Source of the DNA: Corynebacterium tuberculostearicum
Lineage (GTDB): Bacteria; Actinomycetota; Actinomycetes; Mycobacteriales; Mycobacteriaceae
Assembly (NCBI RefSeq): GCF_016894265.1
Contig: NZ_CP069791.1
Location: 1,302,001-1,366,000 of the forward strand
DNA: 64,000 nucleotides
Direction of reading: 5' to 3'
The notes under the pieces: generated by a model
Database searches by the model: none
What the model saw: the letters and a program-made list of their open reading frames with translations, nothing else
Told to the model about the DNA's origin: nothing
Shown: in pieces, positions 50,751 to 59,222 of the stretch
Position numbering within the stretch: the first letter of the stretch is position 1
Layout: each line of letters begins with the position of its first letter
Program-made: the position numbers and the translations under genes

Positions 50751-51398
50751 TCAGGAGGTTGCGCGGGAGCGAGGCTGTGTGGTGGGCACTGCCACATTCG
50801 GTGCATGGGGAGCAGCTGTTGACGGCGTGTGTGTGGACGTGGCACTGCTTTCCTTCCCTGATGTGAGACGCGCAGGTGCGGCGGATTGGACGGCCATACA
50901 TGCTGCAATGATTGTGGTTACTAATCCAGGGAAAAGGAATGCAACGAGTGCGGTAAAGAAATAGGAAGATAATGACGTCAGTGCATTATCGCTGAAATTC
51001 TGCGGAAAGCACACGGCGCACACGCTTACGAGAGCACCTGTGGCAACTAGCATGGTGCCTACAGAAATAAGCGCCGTGGGAATGGTCTCCCGAGAGAACC
51101 AGGTAATGGCGCCTGCGCTTAGGGAAAAGATGAGTGCGCCGGTAAGCACCGAAAGGTCTATGCCAGTGGGCAATACCAGGATGGTGCCAGCTATCAAACC
51201 AGCAATGATGCTGCAGATGAGTGCAGTAAAGAGGCGAATCCCACTAGCACCATAGATTCCTGAACGGTCCGGCCGTGGAGTCGCGTGCACGAGCGTGCCG
51301 GCAATGGTTAATACCGCGGCAGGAAGGCAGCTAAACACGGCGAATCCGAGTGCTATGCTGCGGGGATCCGTGGAGGCTAGCGCCAAGTGGTAAGTCAT
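50751..51398 (-). CDS. Membrane protein of unknown function
   Basis: 215 aa. About five hydrophobic helices (15-37, 57-79, 84-103, 112-133, 145-168) are followed by a Ser/Thr/Pro/Ala-rich tail of about 40 residues ending 'QPRSRATS'. No domain recognised. It stands alone on the minus strand between the sepIVA-like gene and DUF177, breaking the order found in mycobacteria, where those two genes are neighbours. Coding status rests on length and the regular helix pattern. Confidence 0.6.
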   Translation of the reverse strand: MTYHLALASTDPRSIALGFAVFSCLPAAVLTIAGTLVHATPRPDRSGIYGASGIRLFTALICSIIAGLIAGTILVLPTGIDLSVLTGALIFSLSAGAITWFSRETIPTALISVGTMLVATGALVSVCAVCFPQNFSDNALTSLSSYFFTALVAFLFPGLVTTIIAACMAVQSAAPARLTSGKESSATSTHTPSTAAPHAPNVAVPTTQPRSRATS

Positions 51399-51532
51399 GC
51401 CTCCACACTAAAGACGGCTTTGGCTTGGGAAAAGGCTAATCCGGAAAGGCATAGGCCCTTTTACTTTAAACGACAGACTCTTGACAGAAAGTTTGCCTGT
51501 GCTGGCCGCTAGGCGGAGTTTGCGGGGCAAGG

Positions 51533-51548
51533 TAGACTACCTAGTGTT
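51533..51548 (+). promoter_or_regulatory. -10 box (TAGACT) of DUF177-rnc-mutM operon
   Basis: TAGACT at 51533-51538 ends 10 nt before the ATG at 51549. There is no ribosome-binding site, so the 5' leader must be very short or absent. Confidence 0.45.
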
Positions 51549-52094
51549 ATGACATCACCATTGAAGTTCGATGTGGGCGAATTGTTGAACGCCCAAGGCG
51601 CTGACGCACTGCCGGAGCAACGCACCCAGACCGGCCCCGCACCTGAGAGGATCGGCGTCGAGATGATCGCCATTCCGAAGGGCGAGGAGCTCACCGTAGA
51701 CGCCACCTTAACCCCTCTAGGTGCAGGTGTCTTGGTGGACGCCAACGTATCCGGACGGCTAACCGGGGAATGTTCCCGCTGCTTGAAGGAACTGCACCCG
51801 CAGCTGGATCTCCACGTCACGCAGGTCTTTGCCGCCGATGACTCCTTTGTCTCTGGCGATGATCCTGCAGCCGATGATGAAGGTTCCGGAGATGAGATTC
51901 CGGAGATCGAGGATGATGAGCTGGACCTTTTGCAGGCCGTGATCGATGAGGCAGGCCTCAACCTTCCCTTCGCGCCGGTGTGTGAGGACGGCTGTGAGAT
52001 TGACACGCCTGAAGGGGTGACCACCGGTATCTCTGGCGAAGAAGAGGAAGACAAGGTCGATCCCCGCTGGGCTGGTTTGGAGAAGTTCCTATGA
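51549..52094 (+). CDS. DUF177 (YceD) family protein
   Basis: 181 aa. The family is defined by a Cys pair 'GECSRCLKELHPQL' and a later 'PFAPVCEDGC', probably a zinc site; both are present. YceD-type proteins usually lie beside rpmF (L32), but in actinobacteria beside rnc, as here. A role in 23S rRNA or ribosome assembly has been proposed. The central part is strongly acidic (DDEGSGDEIPEIEDDELD). Its stop shares ATGA with rnc. Confidence 0.88.
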   Translation: MTSPLKFDVGELLNAQGADALPEQRTQTGPAPERIGVEMIAIPKGEELTVDATLTPLGAGVLVDANVSGRLTGECSRCLKELHPQLDLHVTQVFAADDSFVSGDDPAADDEGSGDEIPEIEDDELDLLQAVIDEAGLNLPFAPVCEDGCEIDTPEGVTTGISGEEEEDKVDPRWAGLEKFL

Positions 52095-52861
52095 GCCGCA
52101 AAAAGAAGCTAACCGGGGAAGAGGCACTGGCAGCCGAATTTGCTGCAGTAGACCACAGCCCACTGTTGGAATCGCTCGGCGTGGACTTGCAGCCAGAACA
52201 CCTGCGTTTGGCGCTTACTCACCGCTCGTTTGCCAATGAGAATGGGCATTTGCCTAATAACGAGCGCTTGGAGTTTCTGGGCGATGCGGTGCTGGGCCTG
52301 TCGGTGGCCTCCCAGCTCTACATCACTTATCCTTCTCGTCCGGAATCGGATATTTCCAAGATGCGTGCCTCGATCGTCTCGCGCTATGGCCTATCGGATA
52401 TCGCTCGTGAGATAAACCTCGGCCCGCACATTTTGCTGGGCAAGGGCGAGCAGTCCACTGGTGGACGCGATAAGGATTCCATCCTTGCCGATACCACCGA
52501 GGCAATCTTTGGCGCCATCTACCGCGAGCATGGATTCGAAACCGCGCGAGAAGTCATCCTGCGCCTATTTGCAGAAAAGATCGACAATGCGACCGTGAGT
52601 GGTCGCCACCTGGATTGGAAGACCACCTTGCAGGAGCTGTGCGCCGAGCTTAAGGCACCGATGCCGGTCTATTCGGCTACCTCCACTGGCCCAGAACATG
52701 ATCAGACCTTTAACGCGGTAGCTACCGTCGCTGGTCTGACCGTGGGCAATGGAGTGGGCCACAATAAAAAGCTGGCCGAGCAGCAAGCAGCTCAGGAGGC
52801 CTGCCAGACTTTGCGCGAGACTCCTCTCTTGGTGCAGGGCACTGCGCATAAAGAAGGCTAA
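52091..52861 (+). CDS. rnc: Ribonuclease III
   Basis: 256 aa. It cleaves double-stranded RNA, for example in rRNA precursors. The signature 'NERLEFLGDAVLGL' (58-70) with catalytic Glu and Asp, and 'LADTTEAIFGAIYREHG' with the second metal-binding Asp-Glu pair, are intact. The double-stranded RNA-binding domain spans about 178-245 ('DWKTTLQELCAELKAPMPVY', 'GHNKKLAEQQAAQEAC'). Overlaps DUF177 at the start and is 2 nt from mutM. Confidence 0.96.
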   Translation: MSRKKKLTGEEALAAEFAAVDHSPLLESLGVDLQPEHLRLALTHRSFANENGHLPNNERLEFLGDAVLGLSVASQLYITYPSRPESDISKMRASIVSRYGLSDIAREINLGPHILLGKGEQSTGGRDKDSILADTTEAIFGAIYREHGFETAREVILRLFAEKIDNATVSGRHLDWKTTLQELCAELKAPMPVYSATSTGPEHDQTFNAVATVAGLTVGNGVGHNKKLAEQQAAQEACQTLRETPLLVQGTAHKEG

Positions 52862-52863
52862 GC

Positions 52864-53679
52864 ATGCCGGAACTGCCGGAAGTCGAGTCCGTCCGCCGGG
52901 GTCTGGAGCCCCACGTGGTGGGGCGGACTTTTGAGTCTGTGCGCGTCCTGCACCCGCGTGCCAACCGTGGCCAAGATGCGCCACTTCCCGGTCTCCTAAA
53001 AGGCAAAGAGATCGCCGCTGTGGCTCGGCGGGGAAAGTTCATGTGGCTGGAATTTGTGGGCGAAGATTCCATGGATCCCCACCGCGACGTGCTCTTCATA
53101 CACTTAGGCATGTCGGGCCAGGTTCGAATCGGCACGACCGATTCGCCGCATTTGCGCATTAGCGCTCAGCTAAGCGGTGGGGTAGAGCTTAGCTTTGTAG
53201 ACCAGCGCACCTTTGGCTATTGGCTCTATGCACCGTGGGCGAAGATCTCGCACATTGGCATTGACCCGTTGGAACCAGATTTCGACATTGTGGCAACCGC
53301 CCGGCGCCTGCGGGCAAAGAAGACTGCAGTAAAGACTGCACTGTTGGATCAAACCTTGGCTTCTGGAATCGGCAATATCTATGCCGATGAATCCCTGTGG
53401 GCGGCACAGATTCCGCCCCGCAAAAGGGCATCGACGTTGCGCCAAATGGATGCCGTAGCCCTGCTCGAAGCGGCTCAAGAGGTCATGACCGCCGCCCTAA
53501 AAGTGGGTGGCACGAGCTTCGATTCCTTGTACGTCAACGTGAATGGTGAATCGGGATACTTCTCGCGGTCCCTGGCCGCGTATGGGCGGGCTGGCCAGCC
53601 CTGTCGGCGGTGTGGAACGCCCTTGGAGCGCTGCGTAATTTCAGGACGATCCACCCATTTCTGCCCCCATTGTCAATAA
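52864..53679 (+). CDS. mutM: Formamidopyrimidine-DNA glycosylase
   Basis: 271 aa. It removes 8-oxoguanine and Fapy bases from DNA and nicks the strand by beta/delta elimination. N-terminal 'PELPEVESVRRGL' provides the catalytic Pro2 and Glu3; 'ARRGKFMWLEF' contains the conserved Lys. Helix-two-turn-helix 'TLASGIGNIYADESLW' binds DNA. The zinc finger at the C-terminus has four cysteines (CRRC...HFCPHC). Third gene of the DUF177-rnc-mutM operon. Confidence 0.95.
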   Translation: MPELPEVESVRRGLEPHVVGRTFESVRVLHPRANRGQDAPLPGLLKGKEIAAVARRGKFMWLEFVGEDSMDPHRDVLFIHLGMSGQVRIGTTDSPHLRISAQLSGGVELSFVDQRTFGYWLYAPWAKISHIGIDPLEPDFDIVATARRLRAKKTAVKTALLDQTLASGIGNIYADESLWAAQIPPRKRASTLRQMDAVALLEAAQEVMTAALKVGGTSFDSLYVNVNGESGYFSRSLAAYGRAGQPCRRCGTPLERCVISGRSTHFCPHCQ

Positions 53680-53693
53680 GTTATGGCGCATGG

Positions 53694-53710
53694 GGTTCAC
53701 GTTGTGAACC
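53694..53710. promoter_or_regulatory. Perfect palindrome GGTTCAC-GTT-GTGAACC before symporter gene
   Basis: A 17-bp site with 7-bp arms, centred 31 nt before the symporter ATG. If transcription starts at that ATG, the site covers the -35 region, the position expected for a repressor operator. I cannot name the regulator. Confidence 0.5.
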
Positions 53711-53719
53711 TCAAGGCAG

Positions 53720-53732
53720 TAAATTATTCTGC
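53720..53732 (+). promoter_or_regulatory. Leaderless -10 box (TAAATT) for symporter gene
   Basis: TAAATT at 53720-53725, then 7 nt, then ATG 53733. No ribosome-binding site is visible. Confidence 0.5.
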
Positions 53733-55232
53733 ATGGATTTTCTTGAAAATGTCGTAACGACATTTAATGACGGCGTCTGGTCGTGGATTCTGCCCTGGCT
53801 GCTCATCGCGGCGGGCCTATTCTTCGGCATCCGTACCGCTTTGGTGCAGGTGCGCATGGTGCCGGATATGTTCCGCGCCGTCGTCGAGCGACCCAAGGGG
53901 GAGGGCCGCGATGAGGACGAGGACTATGGCGGCATCTCTGCTTTCAAGGCCTTTACCATCTCGGCCGCCTCCCGCGTTGGCACCGGCAATGTGGCCGGCG
54001 TGGCCGTGGCTATTTCCGTGGGCGGCCCAGGTGCTGTCTTTTGGATGTGGCTCATCGCCATCCTTGGTGGTGCAACTGCATTTATCGAGTCCACCCTGGC
54101 GCAGCTGTGGAAGGTGCGCGATGGTGATGGATACCGCGGCGGCCCGGCGTACTACATGAAACGCGGCTTGGGCTGGGGCCCGCTTGGCGCGCTTTTCTCC
54201 ATCGCTATCGCCTTTACCTTTGGTTTGGTCTACAACGCCTTTCAGACCAACGCCATTGCGGATGCGGTGTCTTTCTCCTTTGACCGCGATGACACCATGT
54301 TCCGCTCCATCATCGGTGTTGTTATTGCCGTGGTTGCGGGCCTCATCATCTTTGGCGGCGTGAACCGCATTGCCAATATCACCCAGATCATCGTGCCTTT
54401 TATGGCGGTGGCCTACCTGCTTATCGGCGGCTTTGTAGTCATCACCAACTTTGACAAGGTGCCGGGAATGATTGGCGATATTGTCGGCCACGCTCTGGGT
54501 ATTAAGGAAATCGCTGGCGCCGGTCTCGGCGCGGCCATGATGAAGGGCATTCAGCGCGGACTGTTCTCCAACGAAGCTGGTGAGGGCTCTGCTCCGAACG
54601 CAGCGGCTACCGCGGCAGTCTCCCACCCGGTCAAGCAGGGCCTGGTACAAACCCTTGGCGTGTACTTCGACACCTTGGTGGTGTGTACCATCACCGCCTT
54701 TATCATCTTGCTGGGGCCGGAGATTGCCTACGGCGCTGAAGCAGAAGGCGTCTCCTTGACCCAGGCGGCTTTGTCTTCTGAGGTGGGCGAGTGGGGAATC
54801 CACTTCGTCAGCTTCATCCTCTTTTTCCTGGCTTTCTCCTCCATCCTGGGCAATTATTACTTGGCGGAATCCAACCTGGAGTACCTCACCCAAAGCAAGC
54901 TTGCGCTGATAATTTTCCGCCTTGTCGTGCTCTTCTTCGTCTGGTTCGGCGCAGTGGGCTCTCTGCCGCTGGTCTTTGCCTTGGCCGATACCGGTGCGGC
55001 AACCATGGTGATCCTCAATATCATCGCCATCGTGCCACTATCCGGTGTGGCGATTAAGCTGCTCAAGAATTACAACGAGCAGCGCAGCCACGGCATTGAC
55101 CCGGTATTCCACCGCGATATGATGCCGGAGCTGAAGGGCGTAGAGTGCTGGGACGGATCGGATCCTGTCACTCGCCGCAGCGAGGAGGATCGCCGCGTGT
55201 TGCGCGATAAGGGACACCACGACCGCTATTAG
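53733..55232 (+). CDS. alsT: Alanine/glycine:sodium symporter (AGCS family)
   Basis: 499 aa with about eleven helices. It takes up alanine or glycine with Na+. Family motifs: 'FKAFTISAASRVGTGNVAGVAVAISVGGPGAVFWMW', the AGCS signature, 'RGLFSNEAGEGSAPNAAATAAVSHPVKQG' and 'GNYYLAESNLEYL'. ATG 53733 gives the usual N-terminus 'MDFLENVVTTFNDGVWSW'. It has its own promoter and a candidate operator and lies between mutM and acyP, genes that are otherwise neighbours, so it seems to be an insertion into a conserved block. Ends 16 nt before acyP. Confidence 0.93.
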   Translation: MDFLENVVTTFNDGVWSWILPWLLIAAGLFFGIRTALVQVRMVPDMFRAVVERPKGEGRDEDEDYGGISAFKAFTISAASRVGTGNVAGVAVAISVGGPGAVFWMWLIAILGGATAFIESTLAQLWKVRDGDGYRGGPAYYMKRGLGWGPLGALFSIAIAFTFGLVYNAFQTNAIADAVSFSFDRDDTMFRSIIGVVIAVVAGLIIFGGVNRIANITQIIVPFMAVAYLLIGGFVVITNFDKVPGMIGDIVGHALGIKEIAGAGLGAAMMKGIQRGLFSNEAGEGSAPNAAATAAVSHPVKQGLVQTLGVYFDTLVVCTITAFIILLGPEIAYGAEAEGVSLTQAALSSEVGEWGIHFVSFILFFLAFSSILGNYYLAESNLEYLTQSKLALIIFRLVVLFFVWFGAVGSLPLVFALADTGAATMVILNIIAIVPLSGVAIKLLKNYNEQRSHGIDPVFHRDMMPELKGVECWDGSDPVTRRSEEDRRVLRDKGHHDRY

Positions 55233-55248
55233 AAATCAGGGAGGCCGC

Positions 55249-55533
55249 ATGGCACAGGAAAGAATGACCGCTTTTGTCCATGGGCACGTCCAAGGCGTGG
55301 GCTTTCGCTGGTGGACGCGCTCCCGTGCCCTTGAGCTCGGCTTGCGTGGGCATGCCACCAATCTGAGAGATGGCCGGGTGCAGGTGGTAGCAGAAGGTCC
55401 GCGGGAGAAATGCGAGGAACTGCTGGGACTCCTCAATGAGCAGCCGAGTACCACCCGCCGTCCGGGAACGGTGGATCTGGTTGTCGAACAATGGGCTGCC
55501 CCTAAGGGCGAATCTGGCTTCATTGAACGCTAA
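55249..55533 (+). CDS. acyP: Acylphosphatase
   Basis: 94 aa. It hydrolyses acyl phosphates such as carbamoyl phosphate. The signature 'VHGHVQGVGFRWWTRSRALELGLRGHATNLRDGRVQVVAEG' holds the catalytic Arg (GFRWW) and Asn (ATNLRDG). It follows the symporter by 16 nt with AGGGAGG upstream and precedes smc by 78 nt; the acyP-smc order is common in actinobacteria. Confidence 0.93.
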   Translation: MAQERMTAFVHGHVQGVGFRWWTRSRALELGLRGHATNLRDGRVQVVAEGPREKCEELLGLLNEQPSTTRRPGTVDLVVEQWAAPKGESGFIER

Positions 55534-55598
55534 CTCGCAGCACAAGCCCGCCGAATCTAGCCTCCAGGCTCGGCTGGGCAGCTGCGTTCAAGACTTGC

Positions 55599-55611
55599 TA
55601 AACTTACCCAA
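55599..55611 (+). promoter_or_regulatory. Leaderless extended -10 box (TGCTAAACT) for smc
   Basis: TAAACT at 55599-55604, preceded by TGC, lies 7 nt before the smc ATG. There is no Shine-Dalgarno. Confidence 0.55.
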
Positions 55612-58600
55612 ATGCACCTGAAATCGCTGACGCTGAAAGGCTTCAAATCATTCGCGTCGGCGACGTCTCTGAAATTCGAGCCCGGAATTTGCGCCGTCGT
55701 CGGACCGAATGGCTCCGGCAAGTCCAATGTGGTGGACGCCCTGGCCTGGGTTATGGGTGAGGGAAGCGCCAAGACGCTGCGCGGCGGAAAGATGCAGGAC
55801 GTCATCTTTGCCGGCGCCGGTGATCGCAAAGCGCTGGGGCGCGCCGAGGTCACCCTCACCATCGATAATGCGGACGGTGCGCTGCCAATCGAATACTCGG
55901 AAGTGTCGGTCACCCGCCGCATGTTCCGCGATGGCGCCAGCGAATACGAAATCAATGGCTCCAAAGCGCGCCTGATGGATATTCAGGAGCTGCTATCTGA
56001 TTCCGGTATTGGCCGCGAGATGCACATTATCGTCGGCCAGGGCAAGCTTTCTGAGATCCTGGAATCGCGGCCCGAGGATCGGCGCTCGTATATCGAAGAG
56101 GCCGCGGGTGTGCTTAAGCACCGCCGCCGCAAGGAAAAAGCGCAGCGCAAGCTTACCGGCATGCAGGCCAATTTGGATCGCCTGCAGGACCTTACTGATG
56201 AGTTGGGCAAGCAGCTCAAGCCTTTGGCCCGCCAGGCTGAGGCCGCGCAGCGCGCCGCCACTGTGCAGGCTGATCTGCGCGACGCCCGCCTGCACTTGGC
56301 AGGCGATAGGGTGGTGCGCCTGCGCAGCAAGTTTCAGGAGGCCGAGCGCGCGGCCGAGGTTTTGGCCGAGCAAGTAGAAGAAGTTACCGCGCAGCTGGAA
56401 GAAGCAACGGGTTCTCAGTTAGAAGTGGAAGCCCAACTGGAAGAGGTAAACCCCAAGGCGGAGGCGGCTCAAAAGCTGTGGTTCGACCTGTCCACGCTGT
56501 CCGAGCGCATTTCCGCCACCCAGCGCATCGCGGAGGAACGAGCGTCCAATGCCGGCGCACAGGTGGCCTATTCTGGCCAGGACCCGGATGACCTAGAGGC
56601 ACGGGCTGCCCGCGCGGACGAAGAACATGCAGAGCTTCTCGCCGCGGCGGAGGAAGCTGCGGAACGCTTGGAGGCTATCCGCGAAGAGGTAGCAGAGCGC
56701 CGTGAAGCATTCGAGGCCGCTGAGCGCGAGCACATGGCGCAGCTGCGTGCCATTGCGGATAGGCGCGAGGGCGTCGTTCGCCTCATCGCCGCAGAGGAAA
56801 AGGCGGCAGGCCAGGTTACTTCGGCAGAAGAGGAGCTGGCGCGGCAAGAGGAGACCCTGACTTCTACCAAGCAGCGCACCCAAGCTGCCCAGGCGGAGGC
56901 CGATGAGGTAGCGGATAAGCTGCAGTCTTTGGCCGGCGAGCGTGAGCCGCTCGAGGAAGCCCATGTGCGGGCGGCCAGTGAATCGGGCGCGGCCGATAAG
57001 CGTTTGGAGCAGCTTCGCGATGAGCAGCGCGAGCGTGAGCGCGCTGTCTATACCTTGCGTTCCCGCATCGATACCTTGGTCCAGACCGCACCGGAAAAGA
57101 TTGAGGTAGGCGAGCATTTCCAACCGTTGGCCGAGTTCATTACCACCAAGTACGAGACCGCGGTAGCTGCCGCGTTGGGTGCTTTTGCAGAGGCCCAGGC
57201 CGGCGAGATTTCTGCCCAGCTAATTGCAGATTTAGAAAAGGGCACGCGCTCCGCGCTTATCGACGTCTCCGTGGCCGCCCCCGCCACCTCTTGGCGCGTG
57301 GATGCGACTTTGCCCGCAGGCACCTCGTGGCTGCTCGACCACATTGCAGTGGTTCCAGAGGTATCTGCCGCGCTGCACCGCCTCCTTGCGGATGTCGTGC
57401 TCGTCTCCGATGTCGCGGAGGCGAAAAAGCTGGTGGCAGAGGACCCCCGCCTGCGTGCCGTCACCGAATCCGGCGTGGTGCTGGGTGAAGGTTGGGTAGA
57501 AGTAGGCACCGGTGCCTCATCCACCGTCGAGGTTTCCGCCCGCATCGCGGAGGCAGAGGAGCAGCTGGAATCCGCCACGCAGGAGCTGGAAGAACTATCC
57601 GGCACGCTCGAGGGCGCGAAGATCGCGGCGGAGGATGCCCGCGTGACTGCAGCCTCGGCGAAGGCTGCCTTGCGCGAGCATGATACTGAAGTCGATGCGT
57701 GGAAGCGCGATCATCAGCGCCTGCTCAAGCAGTACGAGGCCAATAAGAACGAGCACGAGAAGGCCGCAGCGCGGGCGACCGAGATCGAGGTAAAGCTCAC
57801 TGAGGCCCGCACGCAGCTTGCCGACGCCCGCGATAGGCTCGCCCGCGTCGATGCGGACGAGCAGCCCGACGAGCCCTCTTCGGTGGAGCGCGACGAGGCC
57901 TCCGCAGCATTAGAGCAGGTCAAGTCCATGGAAATGGAGGCGCAGGTGGCAGCCCGCTCGGCCCAAGACCACGTGGGTCAGGTAGCAGGGAAGGGTGAGG
58001 CGTTGCGTCGTCAAGCGCAGCATGAACGCCAAGCCAAGGCCCGCCATGAGCAGGCCATGGCGCGGCGCAAGGCCCAGGGAGAATTGGCCGGTGCGGTAGC
58101 CAAGCATTCACGCGATCTGGCCGCGCGCGCTACGCAGCTGCTTGAGCGCGCTACCTCTGAGCGCGATGACTACTTTGCGCAGCGCACCTCCTTAAACTCG
58201 CAGCTGCAGCAGGTCAAGCAACACGTCTCGGCCGCGCGGCAGCAGCTGGACCGGCTGACCAACCGCGCCCATGACTCGGAAATTGCTCGCTCCCAGGCGC
58301 AGGTGCGTGTGGACGAAGCAGAAGCCAAGATCGTGGAACAGCTGGGCATTGCGATTTCGGATCTCCTGCAGGACTACACTCCAGGCGAAGATTTCGACCG
58401 CGGAGCGGAAAACGCGCGCTTGAAGCAAGCAGAAAAGGACCTCAATTCACTAGGCAAGGTCAATCCGCTCGCGCTGGAAGAATACAAGGCTTTGGAGGAG
58501 CGCTATTCCTTCCTTTCCACTCAGTTAGAGGATGTCATCCAAGCCCGCAAAGATCTGGCGGGCGTTATCGAGGATGTAGACGCGCAGATCTTGCAACTGT

Positions 58601-59133
58601 TTACAGATGCATGGCACGACGTCGAAGCAGAATTTCCAAAGGTTTTCCAGACCCTTTTCCCCGGTGGCGAGGGGCGCCTTATCCTCACAGAGCCAGAGGA
58701 CATGCTCACCACCGGCATCGAGGTGGAAGCGCGCCCACCGGGCAAGAAAGTCAAGCGACTGTCCTTGCTATCTGGTGGCGAGAAATCGCTTACTGCGCTT
58801 GCCATGCTGGTAGCTATCTTCCGCGCCCGCCCCAGCCCGTTCTATGTCATGGACGAGGTCGAGGCAGCGCTTGATGACGTCAACCTGCGCCGCCTCATTG
58901 CCCTCTTTGAGGAGCTGCGTAAAGACTCGCAGCTCATCGTCATTACGCACCAAAAACCGACGATGGATGTCGCCAACGTCCTTTATGGCGTAACCATGCG
59001 CGGCGATGGTGTTACTCGCGTGATTTCGCAGCGCATGAATCCCGCAGGCAGCGCTCCTGGAACGGAGCAAGCCAGCGAGGATGCCACTCGCTTGGGCGTA
59101 GATGCTCCTCGTGGTGACGAGGCGGGGAAGTAG
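55612..59133 (+). CDS. smc: Chromosome segregation protein SMC
   Basis: 1173 aa. Condensin ATPase that organises the chromosome. Walker A 'GPNGSGKSNVVDAL' (31-44) near the N-terminus; the two long coiled coils (about 165-500 and 660-1000) are rich in Glu, Ala, Arg, and flank a hinge (about 500-640) with 'YETAVAAALGAFAEA' and 'LLADVVLVSDVAEAKKL'. At the C-terminal head the signature 'LSGGEKSLTALAMLVAIFRARPSPFYVMDEVEAALDDVN' provides the ABC signature and Walker B. The partners scpA and scpB are not in the window. A hairpin terminator separates it from ftsY. Confidence 0.97.
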   Translation: MHLKSLTLKGFKSFASATSLKFEPGICAVVGPNGSGKSNVVDALAWVMGEGSAKTLRGGKMQDVIFAGAGDRKALGRAEVTLTIDNADGALPIEYSEVSVTRRMFRDGASEYEINGSKARLMDIQELLSDSGIGREMHIIVGQGKLSEILESRPEDRRSYIEEAAGVLKHRRRKEKAQRKLTGMQANLDRLQDLTDELGKQLKPLARQAEAAQRAATVQADLRDARLHLAGDRVVRLRSKFQEAERAAEVLAEQVEEVTAQLEEATGSQLEVEAQLEEVNPKAEAAQKLWFDLSTLSERISATQRIAEERASNAGAQVAYSGQDPDDLEARAARADEEHAELLAAAEEAAERLEAIREEVAERREAFEAAEREHMAQLRAIADRREGVVRLIAAEEKAAGQVTSAEEELARQEETLTSTKQRTQAAQAEADEVADKLQSLAGEREPLEEAHVRAASESGAADKRLEQLRDEQRERERAVYTLRSRIDTLVQTAPEKIEVGEHFQPLAEFITTKYETAVAAALGAFAEAQAGEISAQLIADLEKGTRSALIDVSVAAPATSWRVDATLPAGTSWLLDHIAVVPEVSAALHRLLADVVLVSDVAEAKKLVAEDPRLRAVTESGVVLGEGWVEVGTGASSTVEVSARIAEAEEQLESATQELEELSGTLEGAKIAAEDARVTAASAKAALREHDTEVDAWKRDHQRLLKQYEANKNEHEKAAARATEIEVKLTEARTQLADARDRLARVDADEQPDEPSSVERDEASAALEQVKSMEMEAQVAARSAQDHVGQVAGKGEALRRQAQHERQAKARHEQAMARRKAQGELAGAVAKHSRDLAARATQLLERATSERDDYFAQRTSLNSQLQQVKQHVSAARQQLDRLTNRAHDSEIARSQAQVRVDEAEAKIVEQLGIAISDLLQDYTPGEDFDRGAENARLKQAEKDLNSLGKVNPLALEEYKALEERYSFLSTQLEDVIQARKDLAGVIEDVDAQILQLFTDAWHDVEAEFPKVFQTLFPGGEGRLILTEPEDMLTTGIEVEARPPGKKVKRLSLLSGGEKSLTALAMLVAIFRARPSPFYVMDEVEAALDDVNLRRLIALFEELRKDSQLIVITHQKPTMDVANVLYGVTMRGDGVTRVISQRMNPAGSAPGTEQASEDATRLGVDAPRGDEAGK

Positions 59134-59158
59134 CCTGGGTTTTCCGACTTCCCGCAGG

Positions 59159-59184
59159 CCCCCTTCCGCTATAGGAGGGGGTTT
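59159..59184 (+). terminator. Terminator after smc
   Basis: CCCCCTTC (59159-59166) pairs with GGAGGGGG (59174-59181) with one G-U pair and a short loop; only TTT follows, so termination may be partial. Confidence 0.55.
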
Positions 59185-59222
59185 GACGTGCCGCGAGCTG
59201 AGAAGACTGGCACTATAGAGGC

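Noticed and set aside
50626..50964. 112-codon plus-strand frame
   Set aside because: It contains the long terminator hairpin and overlaps the membrane protein gene on the other strand; no start signal.
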